This document shows positions 27,191-35,723 of a stretch of DNA of 49,063 nucleotides, one piece after another (within the stretch, counting starts at the first letter, position 1; each line of letters opens with the position of its first letter). Made by a program: the position numbers and the translations under genes. The DNA is from Acetobacter persici JCM 25330. Its GTDB lineage: Bacteria > Pseudomonadota > Alphaproteobacteria > Acetobacterales > Acetobacteraceae. The DNA lies in NCBI RefSeq assembly GCF_000613905.1, contig NZ_BAJW01000018.1:1-49063 (forward strand), written 5' to 3'. A model generated the notes under the pieces. The model searched no databases, was not told the DNA's origin, and was given only the letters and a program-made list of their open reading frames with translations.

Positions 27191-27629
27191 CTATGGGACA
27201 CGGGTAATGGTGGGAATAGGGGTTTTACACAGTGTGTGGGCCTGCACGTCTCTGGCTTTCTCCGCTTCTGCGCCCCCAGCAGAAAAGGCTGCATCGGACG
27301 ATACGGTGAAAACGGTGCTGGGTCGGCCGTTATTTGAGCCGGACAGGCGGCCGGATGCGACGACCGCACAGGCTGAGTCTTTGCCGGTTCTGACTGGTAT
27401 TGTTCATTCCGCCGGGCAAGATGGCGCTTTGTTCCGGGGGGCGGGGAGTTCTGCCGGGCATCTGGTGCGGCACGGGGAAAGTGTTGCGGGCTGGAGAGTT
27501 GTTGCCGTGACACGGGAGTCGGTCACGCTGGAGCGCGGCGGGCAGCAGATTGTCCAGCGTCCGGATTTTCAGCATCATCTGGATACGGAAATGGCCGATC
27601 ATTCCCCAGCGCCTGAGGCGGCAGAATAA
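27168..27629 (+). CDS. T2SS GspC/GspN-like protein
   Basis: 153 aa (ATG 27168, or 27180 giving 149 aa). A hydrophobic N-terminal anchor or signal (about 12-32) is followed by TVKTVLGRPLFEPDRRP, the usual start of the PulC/GspC homology region. It continues with LTGIVHSAGQDGALFRG and VRHGESVAGWRVVAVTRESV. There is no PDZ domain, so it is the short type annotated as T2SS protein C or N. It would link the secretin to the platform. It is the last gene of the gspEFHIJ operon. Confidence 0.75.
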   Translation: MELLMSLNYGTRVMVGIGVLHSVWACTSLAFSASAPPAEKAASDDTVKTVLGRPLFEPDRRPDATTAQAESLPVLTGIVHSAGQDGALFRGAGSSAGHLVRHGESVAGWRVVAVTRESVTLERGGQQIVQRPDFQHHLDTEMADHSPAPEAAE

Positions 27630-27799
27630 GCTAAGCAAGGCGTTATATGGCATGTTAGTAATATTTATGAAGATCTTTCATTTTTCATAAAATTTTCTGA
27701 TTCAACCCTATATCTGATCGGTTCCCTGTTCTCAAATTTCTGAGAGTAGATGGGGGATTTTAAGAACTATTCTTATTTGCGCGAAAGCAATTGTTCCGT

Positions 27800-27832
27800 T
27801 GTCATAAGTTCTTCATGAAACAGTCACACATC
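27800..27832 (+). promoter_or_regulatory. PhoB box (three tandem 11-mers) upstream of the phosphoesterase
   Basis: TGTCATA at 27800, CTTCATG at 27811 and AGTCACA at 27822 are 7-mers in exact 11-nt steps with A/T-leaning 4-nt spacers, the layout of a Pho box. It lies about 167 nt before the phosphoesterase start. The rest of 27630-27998 holds AT-rich sequence and no gene that I can support. Confidence 0.6.
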
Positions 27833-27998
27833 AACTTGAAAACAAAGGCTATTGAGCGGGTGGTTTAGCAATTATGCGCTCTGTTAGAGGGTTTCGCAGC
27901 CATCAGTGTCCAGACCGGCCTCCTTTATCGGGCGCCGGTATTTTCATGGTGCGGCGGGTCCTGAACGGAGGCGGTACAATACGAAAGGTGACCTAACG

Positions 27999-29669
27999 GT
28001 GTTCGCCAGGCCCATGAAAGTCGCATTGTCGGCTCTTCTTTCGCTGTCTATTTCTCTGCCTGCCATGAGCAACGCTGCCGGTATACGGGCCTCCCGGTCC
28101 GTGCATCTGCCGGCATCCAGCTTCGCCACCAAAACGCCCATCAAGCATCTCGTGGTGATTTATCAGGAAAACATCTCGTTCGATCACTATTTTGCAACCT
28201 ACCCCAAGGCTGCAAACCCGAGTGGCGAACCCGCCTTTACGGCAGCCGCCGGCACGCCGCAGGTTAACAACCTGCAGAATGCCAACCTGCTGGACCAGAA
28301 CCCCAACAGCAGCAGCGCAAACGGCAGCGCGGCCGCTCTGCCGTTCCGTCTGGACCGCACGCAGGCCGCTACCGCTGACCAGAACCACGCCTACACGCCG
28401 GAACAGCAGGCGACGCATAACGGCGCAATGGATCTGTTCCCCAAATACACAGGTCGCGGCACCTCTGGTGGCGTTGGCGCTTTTGGTACGGCCGGTCAGG
28501 TTCTCGGTTATTATGACGGGAACACGGTTACCGCATACTGGAATTACGCTCAGCATTTTGCCATGAGCGACAATAACTATACGGACACGTACGGTCCCTC
28601 CACGCCGGGTGCTCTGGAAGTTGTCAGCGGCCAGACAAATGGTGTGCAGTCCATCGTGGGTTCCAAAACGTCTTCTTCCATCATTGCTGATGGCCAGGGC
28701 GGTTACACGATGATCAATGACGTGGACCCGGCGTATGACGTCTGCTCCTCCAAATCAAACGCCGTGCTGCTGAACGCAAAGAACATTGGTGATCTGCTCA
28801 ACACCAAAAACATCCCTTGGGGTGGGTTCATGGGCGGGTTTGACCTGACAAGTGCCAACAGCGATGGCACCACAGGCTGCCAGCGCCGCACCTATTCTGA
28901 TGTCGTGTCTCAGGATGTGACGGATTACATTCCGCATCACAACTGGTTCCAGTATTTCGCGACAACTTCCAACCCGCAGCACACACGCCCTTCCTCCATG
29001 GCGGCAGTGGGCTACAGCACGGTTGCAAACTCTGCTGCGGTTGAACCTGCCAACCATCAGTACGATCTGAACGACTTCTATGCCTCACTGAAGTCTGGGA
29101 ATTACCCGGCAGTGTCTTACATCAAAATGCCTGCCTATCAGGACGGCCATGCCGGGTATTCCGACCCGCTGGACGAACAGGCTGGTGTTGTAAAGCTCGT
29201 CAACTTCATCCAGCAGCAGCCGGAATGGAGCAGCACGGCTGTCATTATCGCGTATGATGACTCTGACGGCTGGTATGATCACCAGTATGTCGCGCCGCAG
29301 CATGGGTCTTTCGATGCGACAGCGGATCAGGTGAACGGGAGCGGCGTTTGCGGCACGACCGGCAGCCAGCCTCTGGGTGTCAGCGGTCAGCCGGTTAACG
29401 GGCGTTGCGGTCCGGGCACACGTCTGCCCTTTATCGTGATTTCTCCATATGCCAAGGCAAACTCTGTCAGCCACACGCTCTCCACGGAAGCTTCTGTAGT
29501 GCGCTTCATTGAAGATAACTGGCTGAACGGTGCGCGTCTGGGTGGTGGGTCTTTTGATGAAACATCCGGCAGCATTGAAGATCTGTTTGACTTCACGCAT
29601 CAGCGTTCCGGCCAGCTTCTGCTTGACCCGGCAACGGGTAGCGTGCTGACCGATACAATCAGCAACTAA
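27999..29669 (+). CDS. Secreted phosphoesterase (phospholipase C / acid phosphatase family)
   Basis: About 556 aa from GTG 27999 (AAAGGTG 8 nt upstream); ATG 28014 is the alternative. A Sec signal peptide (MKVALSALLSLSISLPAMSNAAG) is followed by the family entry motif HLVVIYQENISFDHYF, containing metal-binding E-N and the nucleophile serine. Late motifs include IIAYDDSDGWYDHQY, supplying metal ligands, and RLPFIVISPYAKANSVSH. The fold is that of bacterial phospholipase C and Francisella AcpA. The exact substrate, phosphomonoester or phospholipid, cannot be fixed. It lies directly after the T2SS operon behind a Pho-box-like site, so it is a good candidate cargo for phosphate scavenging. Confidence 0.85.
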   Translation: MFARPMKVALSALLSLSISLPAMSNAAGIRASRSVHLPASSFATKTPIKHLVVIYQENISFDHYFATYPKAANPSGEPAFTAAAGTPQVNNLQNANLLDQNPNSSSANGSAAALPFRLDRTQAATADQNHAYTPEQQATHNGAMDLFPKYTGRGTSGGVGAFGTAGQVLGYYDGNTVTAYWNYAQHFAMSDNNYTDTYGPSTPGALEVVSGQTNGVQSIVGSKTSSSIIADGQGGYTMINDVDPAYDVCSSKSNAVLLNAKNIGDLLNTKNIPWGGFMGGFDLTSANSDGTTGCQRRTYSDVVSQDVTDYIPHHNWFQYFATTSNPQHTRPSSMAAVGYSTVANSAAVEPANHQYDLNDFYASLKSGNYPAVSYIKMPAYQDGHAGYSDPLDEQAGVVKLVNFIQQQPEWSSTAVIIAYDDSDGWYDHQYVAPQHGSFDATADQVNGSGVCGTTGSQPLGVSGQPVNGRCGPGTRLPFIVISPYAKANSVSHTLSTEASVVRFIEDNWLNGARLGGGSFDETSGSIEDLFDFTHQRSGQLLLDPATGSVLTDTISN

Positions 29670-29683
29670 AGAGCTGCTTAAGG

Positions 29684-29711
29684 ATGTAGCCGGAATGCTA
29701 TAAGGCTACAT
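29684..29711 (+). terminator. Hairpin just after the phosphoesterase gene
   Basis: ATGTAGCC (29684-29691) pairs with GGCTACAT (29704-29711) as an 8-bp stem. The following T-tract is interrupted, so this is probably an auxiliary structure before the stronger terminator at 29738. Confidence 0.45.
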
Positions 29712-29737
29712 TCTTAGATTTTAGATCAGATTTTTGG

Positions 29738-29778
29738 AGCAACTGGCGGACTCTCTGGCGTCGGTTGCTTTTTTTTTG
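29738..29778 (+). terminator. Rho-independent terminator after the phosphoesterase
   Basis: AGCAAC (29738-29743) pairs with GTTGCT (29764-29769), extended by three weaker pairs, and a run of ten T follows from 29769. It separates the phosphoesterase from the AIDA/Hint gene. Confidence 0.75.
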
Positions 29779-29824
29779 TTCGGGGGCTGAGTGCCTGGAG
29801 CGTCCTGTTTCTAAAGCGTTCCGT

Positions 29825-29857
29825 TTTCATAAAGACGTCATGGAAACGTCACACCAA
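29825..29857 (+). promoter_or_regulatory. PhoB box (three tandem 11-mers) upstream of the AIDA/Hint gene
   Basis: TTTCATA at 29825, CGTCATG at 29836 and CGTCACA at 29847 repeat in exact 11-nt steps with spacers AAGA, GAAA and CCAA. It closely mirrors the site at 27800. It lies about 330 nt before the AIDA/Hint start, leaving a long leader. Confidence 0.58.
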
Positions 29858-29973
29858 TTCGCCGCAAATCCTTTTAGAAGTTCCGGCAGAAAAATGTGCC
29901 TTTCGTGTGAAGGTGGCGGTTGAGTGTGTCTTAGAGCGCTATCTGAGCCGATAAACAGAAGAGTTTTTTCTTT

Positions 29974-30090
29974 ATGGTGACAGGATTTTCCGCCGCTGAC
30001 GTTGCTGACAGTTTTATGTTGTTGGAAGAAAAAGACTTTCTGATTTCAAAAGGCACGATCAAAGAATTTTTACAAATTCAGAATTTTTGA
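29974..30090 (+). CDS. Possible 38-aa leader ORF
   Basis: ATG 29974 opens 38 codons (MVTGFSAADVADSFMLLEE at the start, ending LQIQNF) behind AGAAGAG at about 29957-29963. It lies between the Pho-like box and the AIDA/Hint gene. I do not recognise it. Good ribosome-site spacing is the only support beyond the open frame, and it may be chance. It could be a leader peptide. Confidence 0.22.
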   Translation: MVTGFSAADVADSFMLLEEKDFLISKGTIKEFLQIQNF

Positions 30091-30184
30091 AAATCTGATG
30101 TGATCTGATTTTCATACGGCTCCCGAAAGGGTCGCTATCTCGACTGCGCCTACCAGACTTTGTCCCGTTTTTCCCCTGCGCCGC

Positions 30185-33100
30185 ATGGCCTCGCACCCGG
30201 TATCGAAAGAAAAGAGCATGGATAACGTTACGTCACGGTCCACACAGACGGAAACCGATACAGCCGCGCAGTCCGGTGCGGTTGTGAACAACGGAGAAAC
30301 CCTCGAGATTTCGGCTGGCGTCAGCTCGTCTTTTGTTACAGTCAACACCGGTGGTCTGGTGTCTGTCTCAGGCTCTCTGTGTGGCGCAACAGTCTCCGGT
30401 GGTGAAATTGATGTGTATTCCGGGGGCGTCGCTTCCTCAGCCAGCCTGACGGACGGCGGTAGCCTGTTTGTGGAACAAGGTGGCTCTGCGGTGTCGGCTT
30501 CTGTCGGGTCCGGCGGGTATCTGGAAGTCGATGCAGGCGGCACGGCAAGCGGCACACAGGTCAGTAGTGCTGGCATCATTGATCTGACAGACGGAGCGGT
30601 TGCGTCCGCTACAACCCTGACGAACTCCGCGACGCTTTATGCAGGCTCCGGTGCGACAGCCGTCGGCACGGTTGTGCAGGATGGTGCATCTCTTCAGGTG
30701 CAGCAGGGTGGCGTTGCTAGCGGGACAGTGCAGCAGGGCGGCAAGACGACAATCTTTGCGGGGGCTTCCGCAGCGGACAACACGGTGAACGGTGGTGAAC
30801 TGGAACTCTTTGAGAGCGCCACCGCGACGAACACCACGGTGGCTGGCAGCGGCATGCTGACTGTATCCTCCGGTGCGACCGCATCTGGCACGACAGTCAA
30901 TGCCGGCGGTCTGGTTTTGGTGTCTGGCACTCTGTCTGGCGCAACGGTCTCAGGCGGTGAAGTTGACGTGTATTCCGCGGGCGTCGCTTCCGCGGCCAGC
31001 CTGACAGACGGCGGCAGTCTGTTTGTGGAAGAGGGTGGCTCTGCGGTATCCGCGTCTGTCGGGTCCGGCGGGTATCTTGAGGTGGATGCAGGGGGCACGG
31101 CAAGCGGCACACAGGTCAGCAGCGCAGGCATCCTTGATCTGACAGACGGGGCCGTGGCGTCCGCTACAACCCTGACGAACTCCGCGACGCTTTATGCTGG
31201 CTCCGGTGCGACAGCGGTTGGCACGGTTGTGGAGGATGGTGCGTCTCTTCAGGTGCAGCAGGGTGGTGTTGCCAGCGGGACGGTTCAGCAGGGCGGCAAG
31301 ACGACGATTTTTGCGGGGGCTTCCGCCGCCGATGCAACGGTGAACGGTGGTGAACTGGAACTCTTTGAGAGCGCCACCGCGACGAACACCACGGTGACTG
31401 GCAGTGGCACGCTGACTGTGTCCTCCGGTGCGACCGCATCTGGCACAACGGTGAACACGGGCGGTCTGGTTTCCGTCTCTGGTACTCTGTCTGGTGCAAC
31501 AGTCTCCGGCGGTGAAGTGGATGTCTATTCCGGAGGCGTCGCTTCCGCTGCCAGTCTGAGTGATGGTGGCAGCCTGTTTGTAGAAGAGGGTGGCTCTGCG
31601 GTGGCGGCTTCTGTCGGTACCGGCGGATATCTGGAAGTGGATGCAGGCGGCACGGCAAGTGGCACACAGGTCAGCAGCGCGGGTATCCTTGATCTGACAG
31701 ACGGGGCCATGGCGTCCGCTACAACTCTCACGAACTCCGCGACGCTTTATGCCGGGTCTGGTGCAACAGCGGTTGGTACGGTTGTGCAGGATGGCGCATC
31801 TCTTCAGGTGCAGCAAGGCGGTGTTGCCAGCGGTACGGTGCAGCAGGGCGGCAAGACGACGATTTTTGCCGGGGCTTCCGCAGCCGATGCCACAGTGAAC
31901 GGTGGTGAACTGGAACTCTTTGAGAGCGCCACCGCGACGAACACCACGGTGGCTGGCAGCGGCACGCTGACTGTGTCCTCCGGCGCGACCGCATCCGGCA
32001 CGACAGTCAACACTGGCGGTCTGGTGTCTGTTTCTGGTGGATTGTCCGGCGCAACGGTCTCCGGCGGTGAAGTTGATGTCTATTCCGGGGGCGTCGCTTC
32101 CGCAGCCAGCCTGACGGATGGTGGCAGCCTGTTTGTGGAAGAGGGTGGCTCTGCGGTATCCGCGTCTGTCGGGTCCGGCGGCTACCTTGAGGTGGATGCA
32201 GGTGGCACGGCAGGCGACACACAGGTCAGTAGTGCGGGCATCCTTGATCTGACAGACGGGGCCGTGGCGTCCGCTACAACTCTCACGAACTCCGCGACGC
32301 TTTATGCCGGGTCTGGTGCAACAGCGGTTGGTACGGTTGTGCAGGATGGTGCGTCTCTTCAGGTGCAGCAGGGTGGTTTTGCCAGCGGGACGGTGCAGCA
32401 GGGCGGTAAGACGACGATCTTTGCGGGCGCTTCCGCGACCGATACGACTGTTAATGGTGGCGAACTGGATCTGGTGGAAGGCGCTACAGCGTCCAGCACT
32501 ACCGTTAACAAAGGCGGTAAACTGACTGTGGAAGCCGGGAGCACGGCCTCAGGCGTGACGGTGCATAGCGGTGGGCAGATTGAAGTTTCGGGAACGCTGT
32601 CGGATGCCACGGTGGAAAGTGGGGCGGCTCTTTCGGTCACGTCCACAGCAAGCATTTCCGGCATGGTTGTCAGCAGTGGTGGCAGCGTGCAGGTTCAGTC
32701 CGGTGGTTCTCTGGCTGGTGTGCACCTGAGTGCTGGCGGTTCTCTGGATCTCGGCTGGCTGGCTTATGACAGCAGCAACACGGCCAGCATTGATGCAGGC
32801 CATACTCTTGATCTTTCCAGCGGAACAGGCACCAGCGCCATTGCAACGCTGGAAGGTGATTACAGCAATGACTTCTTCGTTCTTTCAGATGATGGGCACG
32901 GCGGCACGCTTCTGACGCTGGAAGAAGGCACGCCATGCTATTGCCCCGGCACGTTAATCCAGACGGAAACAGGGGAACGTCCTGTTGAAACGCTGGAAAT
33001 TGGTGATCGTCTTGTCACGCGTGATGGCGCACTGCGCCCGATCCGCTGGATTGGCCGCCGGGCGTATGATGGTCGTTTTGCTGCCGGACGCACCGATATT

Positions 33101-33784
33101 ATGCCGGTCAGAATTGCTGAGGGTGCGCTTGGAAACGGCCTGCCGAAGCGGGATCTGGTGATCTCTCCGCTGCATGCCATGTTCCTGCTCGGCGTGCTGG
33201 TTCCGGCTCATGCGCTGGTAAACGGGCAGACCATCACGCAGGCAGAAAATGTCAGCGTTATTGAATACATCCACGTAGAGTTGGAAACGCACGACATTAT
33301 TTTTGCAGAGGGGGCACCGTCTGAAACTTTTGTGGATGATGGCAGCCGCGGCATGTTCCATAACGCGCATGAATTTGCGGAGCTTTACCCGGATGCAGAA
33401 CCGGCTGCTCCGCGCTATTGCGCGCCGCGTGTGGAAGATGGCGAGGCGCTGGAAATTGTCCGCCGCTATCTTGCTCCCGCAGAACAGCCTGCCACGGCAT
33501 CCGCTGAGCTTTATGTGGATAAAGTGAGCCGCAGCCGTATTTCAGGCTGGGGCTGGGACCCTACGCAGCCGGATGGCAAGCTGCGTCTGAAAATCTCTGC
33601 CAGTGGTGTGGTACTCTGCTATGCCATGGCAGACCAGTATCGTGCGGACCTGAAAGCCGCAGGCAAGGGCGACGGTTTCCATGCGTTTGAAGTCGATCTG
33701 CTTGGCGGTCTGACGGAAGAGCAGAGTGCAAATCTGTCTTTCACAGTCGTGGACGTTGTTCCCGCGTCTCGCGCTGTGGCCTGA
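30185..33784 (+). CDS. AIDA-repeat protein with C-terminal Hint domain
   Basis: 1199 aa from ATG 30185; ATG 30218 has the better ribosome site (AAAGAAAAGAG) and would remove 11 residues. No Sec signal is visible with either start. Residues about 40-880 are AIDA-type beta-solenoid rungs of roughly 18-20 aa with recurring GG turns, arranged in four near-identical 185-aa blocks. A Hint_2 domain follows: C918 in PCYCPGTLIQTETGERPVE, then GDRLVTRDG and VISPLHAMFLLGV. Residues about 1107-1195 are a small domain shared with the next gene's N-terminus. There is no autotransporter barrel. It is probably a surface or extracellular protein; the Hint unit may self-cleave. Export route and role are unknown. 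Confidence 0.88.
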   Translation: MASHPVSKEKSMDNVTSRSTQTETDTAAQSGAVVNNGETLEISAGVSSSFVTVNTGGLVSVSGSLCGATVSGGEIDVYSGGVASSASLTDGGSLFVEQGGSAVSASVGSGGYLEVDAGGTASGTQVSSAGIIDLTDGAVASATTLTNSATLYAGSGATAVGTVVQDGASLQVQQGGVASGTVQQGGKTTIFAGASAADNTVNGGELELFESATATNTTVAGSGMLTVSSGATASGTTVNAGGLVLVSGTLSGATVSGGEVDVYSAGVASAASLTDGGSLFVEEGGSAVSASVGSGGYLEVDAGGTASGTQVSSAGILDLTDGAVASATTLTNSATLYAGSGATAVGTVVEDGASLQVQQGGVASGTVQQGGKTTIFAGASAADATVNGGELELFESATATNTTVTGSGTLTVSSGATASGTTVNTGGLVSVSGTLSGATVSGGEVDVYSGGVASAASLSDGGSLFVEEGGSAVAASVGTGGYLEVDAGGTASGTQVSSAGILDLTDGAMASATTLTNSATLYAGSGATAVGTVVQDGASLQVQQGGVASGTVQQGGKTTIFAGASAADATVNGGELELFESATATNTTVAGSGTLTVSSGATASGTTVNTGGLVSVSGGLSGATVSGGEVDVYSGGVASAASLTDGGSLFVEEGGSAVSASVGSGGYLEVDAGGTAGDTQVSSAGILDLTDGAVASATTLTNSATLYAGSGATAVGTVVQDGASLQVQQGGFASGTVQQGGKTTIFAGASATDTTVNGGELDLVEGATASSTTVNKGGKLTVEAGSTASGVTVHSGGQIEVSGTLSDATVESGAALSVTSTASISGMVVSSGGSVQVQSGGSLAGVHLSAGGSLDLGWLAYDSSNTASIDAGHTLDLSSGTGTSAIATLEGDYSNDFFVLSDDGHGGTLLTLEEGTPCYCPGTLIQTETGERPVETLEIGDRLVTRDGALRPIRWIGRRAYDGRFAAGRTDIMPVRIAEGALGNGLPKRDLVISPLHAMFLLGVLVPAHALVNGQTITQAENVSVIEYIHVELETHDIIFAEGAPSETFVDDGSRGMFHNAHEFAELYPDAEPAAPRYCAPRVEDGEALEIVRRYLAPAEQPATASAELYVDKVSRSRISGWGWDPTQPDGKLRLKISASGVVLCYAMADQYRADLKAAGKGDGFHAFEVDLLGGLTEEQSANLSFTVVDVVPASRAVA
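30341..32560 (+). repeat. Four in-frame 555-bp tandem repeats in the AIDA gene
   Basis: Units begin at 30341, 30896, 31451 and 32006, each exactly 555 bp (185 codons). The anchor GTGAACGGTGG-like segment recurs at 555-nt steps (30786, 31341, 31896, 32451). Units 1-3 are nearly identical in nucleotide sequence; the end of unit 4 diverges, and a partial degenerate fifth unit begins at 32561. Such repeats can change number by recombination and can be collapsed in assembly. Confidence 0.92.
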
Positions 33785-33801
33785 CGTAAAGCCGGACAGG
33801 C

Positions 33802-35475
33802 ATGAAGGCACCTTATATTGTCCCGGCACACCGCTCGGTGTTGCCGGGATATCTGGACTTAGCGACACGGACCCGTATTGCAGGCTGGGCGCAGCCTGAA
33901 GCGGGGGGAGAGCCAGTCGCCCTGCAAATCCTGGATAACGGGAAACCTGTTGCACGGGTTATTGCCAATCAGGCCCGGCCCGACGTTGCGCGGGCGGGGT
34001 TTGGTGAAGTCCGGTGCGGGTTTGATCTGCTTATTCCAGCGTCCCTGCCTGTGTATGAGCGCCATGTTATTCAGGTTCGGCGGGAAAGCGACGGCTCTGA
34101 ACTGAGTGGGTCTCCGGTGGTGATTGAAGCTGCCAGAGCATTAGATGAAGACTTGCAGCGTCTTGTGCGTCAGGTGGCACAGGGCGCACAAACAAATACC
34201 GAACGAGAAGATATTCTGGCCTTTCTGGCCGATGTTGCAGACAAACTCCTTGCCTCCCATGCCCTGACGGAAAGCGGGCAGGAGCAGAGGGAGCGTTACA
34301 GCCGCCTCGCGCGCCGTTATGGCCCGGCCATCCCGCAGAAAACCAGAACGCCCCGTGCCCTGATTATTGATGAAAACCTGCCGGTCTCGGGTCGGGATGC
34401 AGGGTCACAGGCTATTTTATCGCATGCCAGAAGCCTGAAAGAGCTGGGCTATAACGTCAGTTTTGTTGCGGCCAGTGATATGGACCCAGACAGAGCCGCC
34501 TGCATGCCTCTGGAACAAGAGGGGCTGACTGTCTGGCACGCCCCACATTACACGTCTGTCGAGGATCTCTTACGCCGTCAGGCCGGAGCGTTTGATGTGG
34601 TGTATCTGCACCGCATTGGTGTCGCGACCCGTTACCTGGCTCTGGCCCGGCATTATCAGCCCGGCGCGACAGTGCTGTATAGTGTTGCGGACCTGCACCA
34701 TCAGCGGCTGAACGGGCAGGCTGTGCTTGAAAAACGGCCGGAACTGCTTGCGCTCAGCCGGTCTGTCCGTTTGCAGGAATGTACGGCGGCCTGGCAGGCA
34801 GACGGAGTGCTGACCCACTCACCGGAAGAAGAAGCATGGCTGAGCAAGGCTGTGCCGCAGGCGCGCATTGCCTGTGTCCCCTGGGCTATTCCAGTCCGAT
34901 CTCCGGTAAAAGATTTTAAAAAACGGCGTGATATTGCTTTTATCGGAAATTACGCCCACGCGCCCAATCTTGATGGAGCGCGCTGGTTTGTTGAGACGAT
35001 TTTGCCAGAGTTACGCGCCAAATCTCCAGACCTGACTGTCTGGCTGGTGGGGGCGCATCTGCCTCCGCATCTGTGCTGGCCCGAAGGTGTGCGGGTTGTG
35101 GGGCATGTGGAGGATCTGGACAAAGAGGTTCTGGACCGCGTGCGCCTGACCGTCGCACCGCTGAGATTTGGAGCCGGAATTAAAGGCAAAGTGCTGGAAA
35201 GCTTTGCCGCTGGTGTTCCCTGCGTGATGACGCAGACAGCGGCTGAAGGGCTGAAGTTGCCCCGTGCGCTGGCGTCGCTGGCGACGAAAGATGAAAAAGG
35301 ACTGAAGGCCTGCATTCTCAGATTATATGCGGACCCGGAGCGCTGCCAGTCTCTGAGTGAGAAAGTGCAGGCATACGTCGCGGCGACATTTAGCGAAGAG
35401 ACAACCACGGACGCCCTGCACGCAGCGATTAAAATGGCTGCACAGAAAAGAAAAATTGCGGAACAGCCGGCTTAA
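33802..35475 (+). CDS. Glycosyltransferase with an N-terminal domain shared with the Hint protein
   Basis: 557 aa from ATG 33802, 17 nt after the AIDA/Hint stop. Residues about 15-95 form a beta-rich domain (YLDLATRTRIAGWAQ, ANQARPDVARAGFG) matching the AIDA/Hint C-terminus. A helical linker follows (about 108-170). A GT-B glycosyltransferase of the GT4 type spans about 185-540: the N-lobe has RALIIDENLPVSGRDAGSQA and the C-lobe has IAFIGNYAHAPNLDGARWF. The C-lobe nucleotide-sugar site is LRFGAGIKGKVLESFAAGVP. The location suggests that it glycosylates the neighbouring surface protein or an associated glycan; donor and acceptor are not known. Confidence 0.85.
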   Translation: MKAPYIVPAHRSVLPGYLDLATRTRIAGWAQPEAGGEPVALQILDNGKPVARVIANQARPDVARAGFGEVRCGFDLLIPASLPVYERHVIQVRRESDGSELSGSPVVIEAARALDEDLQRLVRQVAQGAQTNTEREDILAFLADVADKLLASHALTESGQEQRERYSRLARRYGPAIPQKTRTPRALIIDENLPVSGRDAGSQAILSHARSLKELGYNVSFVAASDMDPDRAACMPLEQEGLTVWHAPHYTSVEDLLRRQAGAFDVVYLHRIGVATRYLALARHYQPGATVLYSVADLHHQRLNGQAVLEKRPELLALSRSVRLQECTAAWQADGVLTHSPEEEAWLSKAVPQARIACVPWAIPVRSPVKDFKKRRDIAFIGNYAHAPNLDGARWFVETILPELRAKSPDLTVWLVGAHLPPHLCWPEGVRVVGHVEDLDKEVLDRVRLTVAPLRFGAGIKGKVLESFAAGVPCVMTQTAAEGLKLPRALASLATKDEKGLKACILRLYADPERCQSLSEKVQAYVAATFSEETTTDALHAAIKMAAQKRKIAEQPA

Positions 35476-35610
35476 AGACGCAGCGGCTTCCTTGCAGAAA
35501 CTCTCTCAGTGGTCAGGTTGTCATGCACGGTCATGACACAGGTTCTGATGGACCTCAGACTGGAGGCGCCCTCATGCCGGATCAGAGTGCTCACGATTAT
35601 GCGCCTTATA

Positions 35611-35630
35611 TGATATTGATTCTCAATTGC
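35611..35630 (+). promoter_or_regulatory. Fur-like box before the haem operon
   Basis: TGATATTGATTCTCAATTGC contains ATTGA-TTC-TCAAT, a perfect 5-3-5 dyad, and resembles the Fur consensus GATAATGATAATCATTATC. It lies about 95 nt before the first haem gene. Irr- or RirA-type control is an alternative in alphaproteobacteria. Confidence 0.55.
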
Positions 35631-35723
35631 GTTTATGGAAAGGTTTCTGCCATGTAACGCGCACAGTCTCGCTGCGCTTCTAAAAATGCCGGTTTTGCAG
35701 GCATTTTATAGGGTGGGGTCTTC

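Noticed and set aside
30950-31816. A 288-codon open frame and several shorter ones antisense to the AIDA repeats
   Set aside because: They repeat with the 555-bp unit and arise from the codon bias of the GC-rich repetitive gene on the other strand; no start signals or known domains.
30341-32560. Possible CRISPR or satellite array
   Set aside because: The period is 555 bp, always in frame, and inside one long coding sequence.
35531-35552. GTCAT pair after the glycosyltransferase as a Pho box
   Set aside because: The two GTCAT cores are 10 nt apart rather than 11, and the next gene belongs to the haem operon with a Fur-like site.
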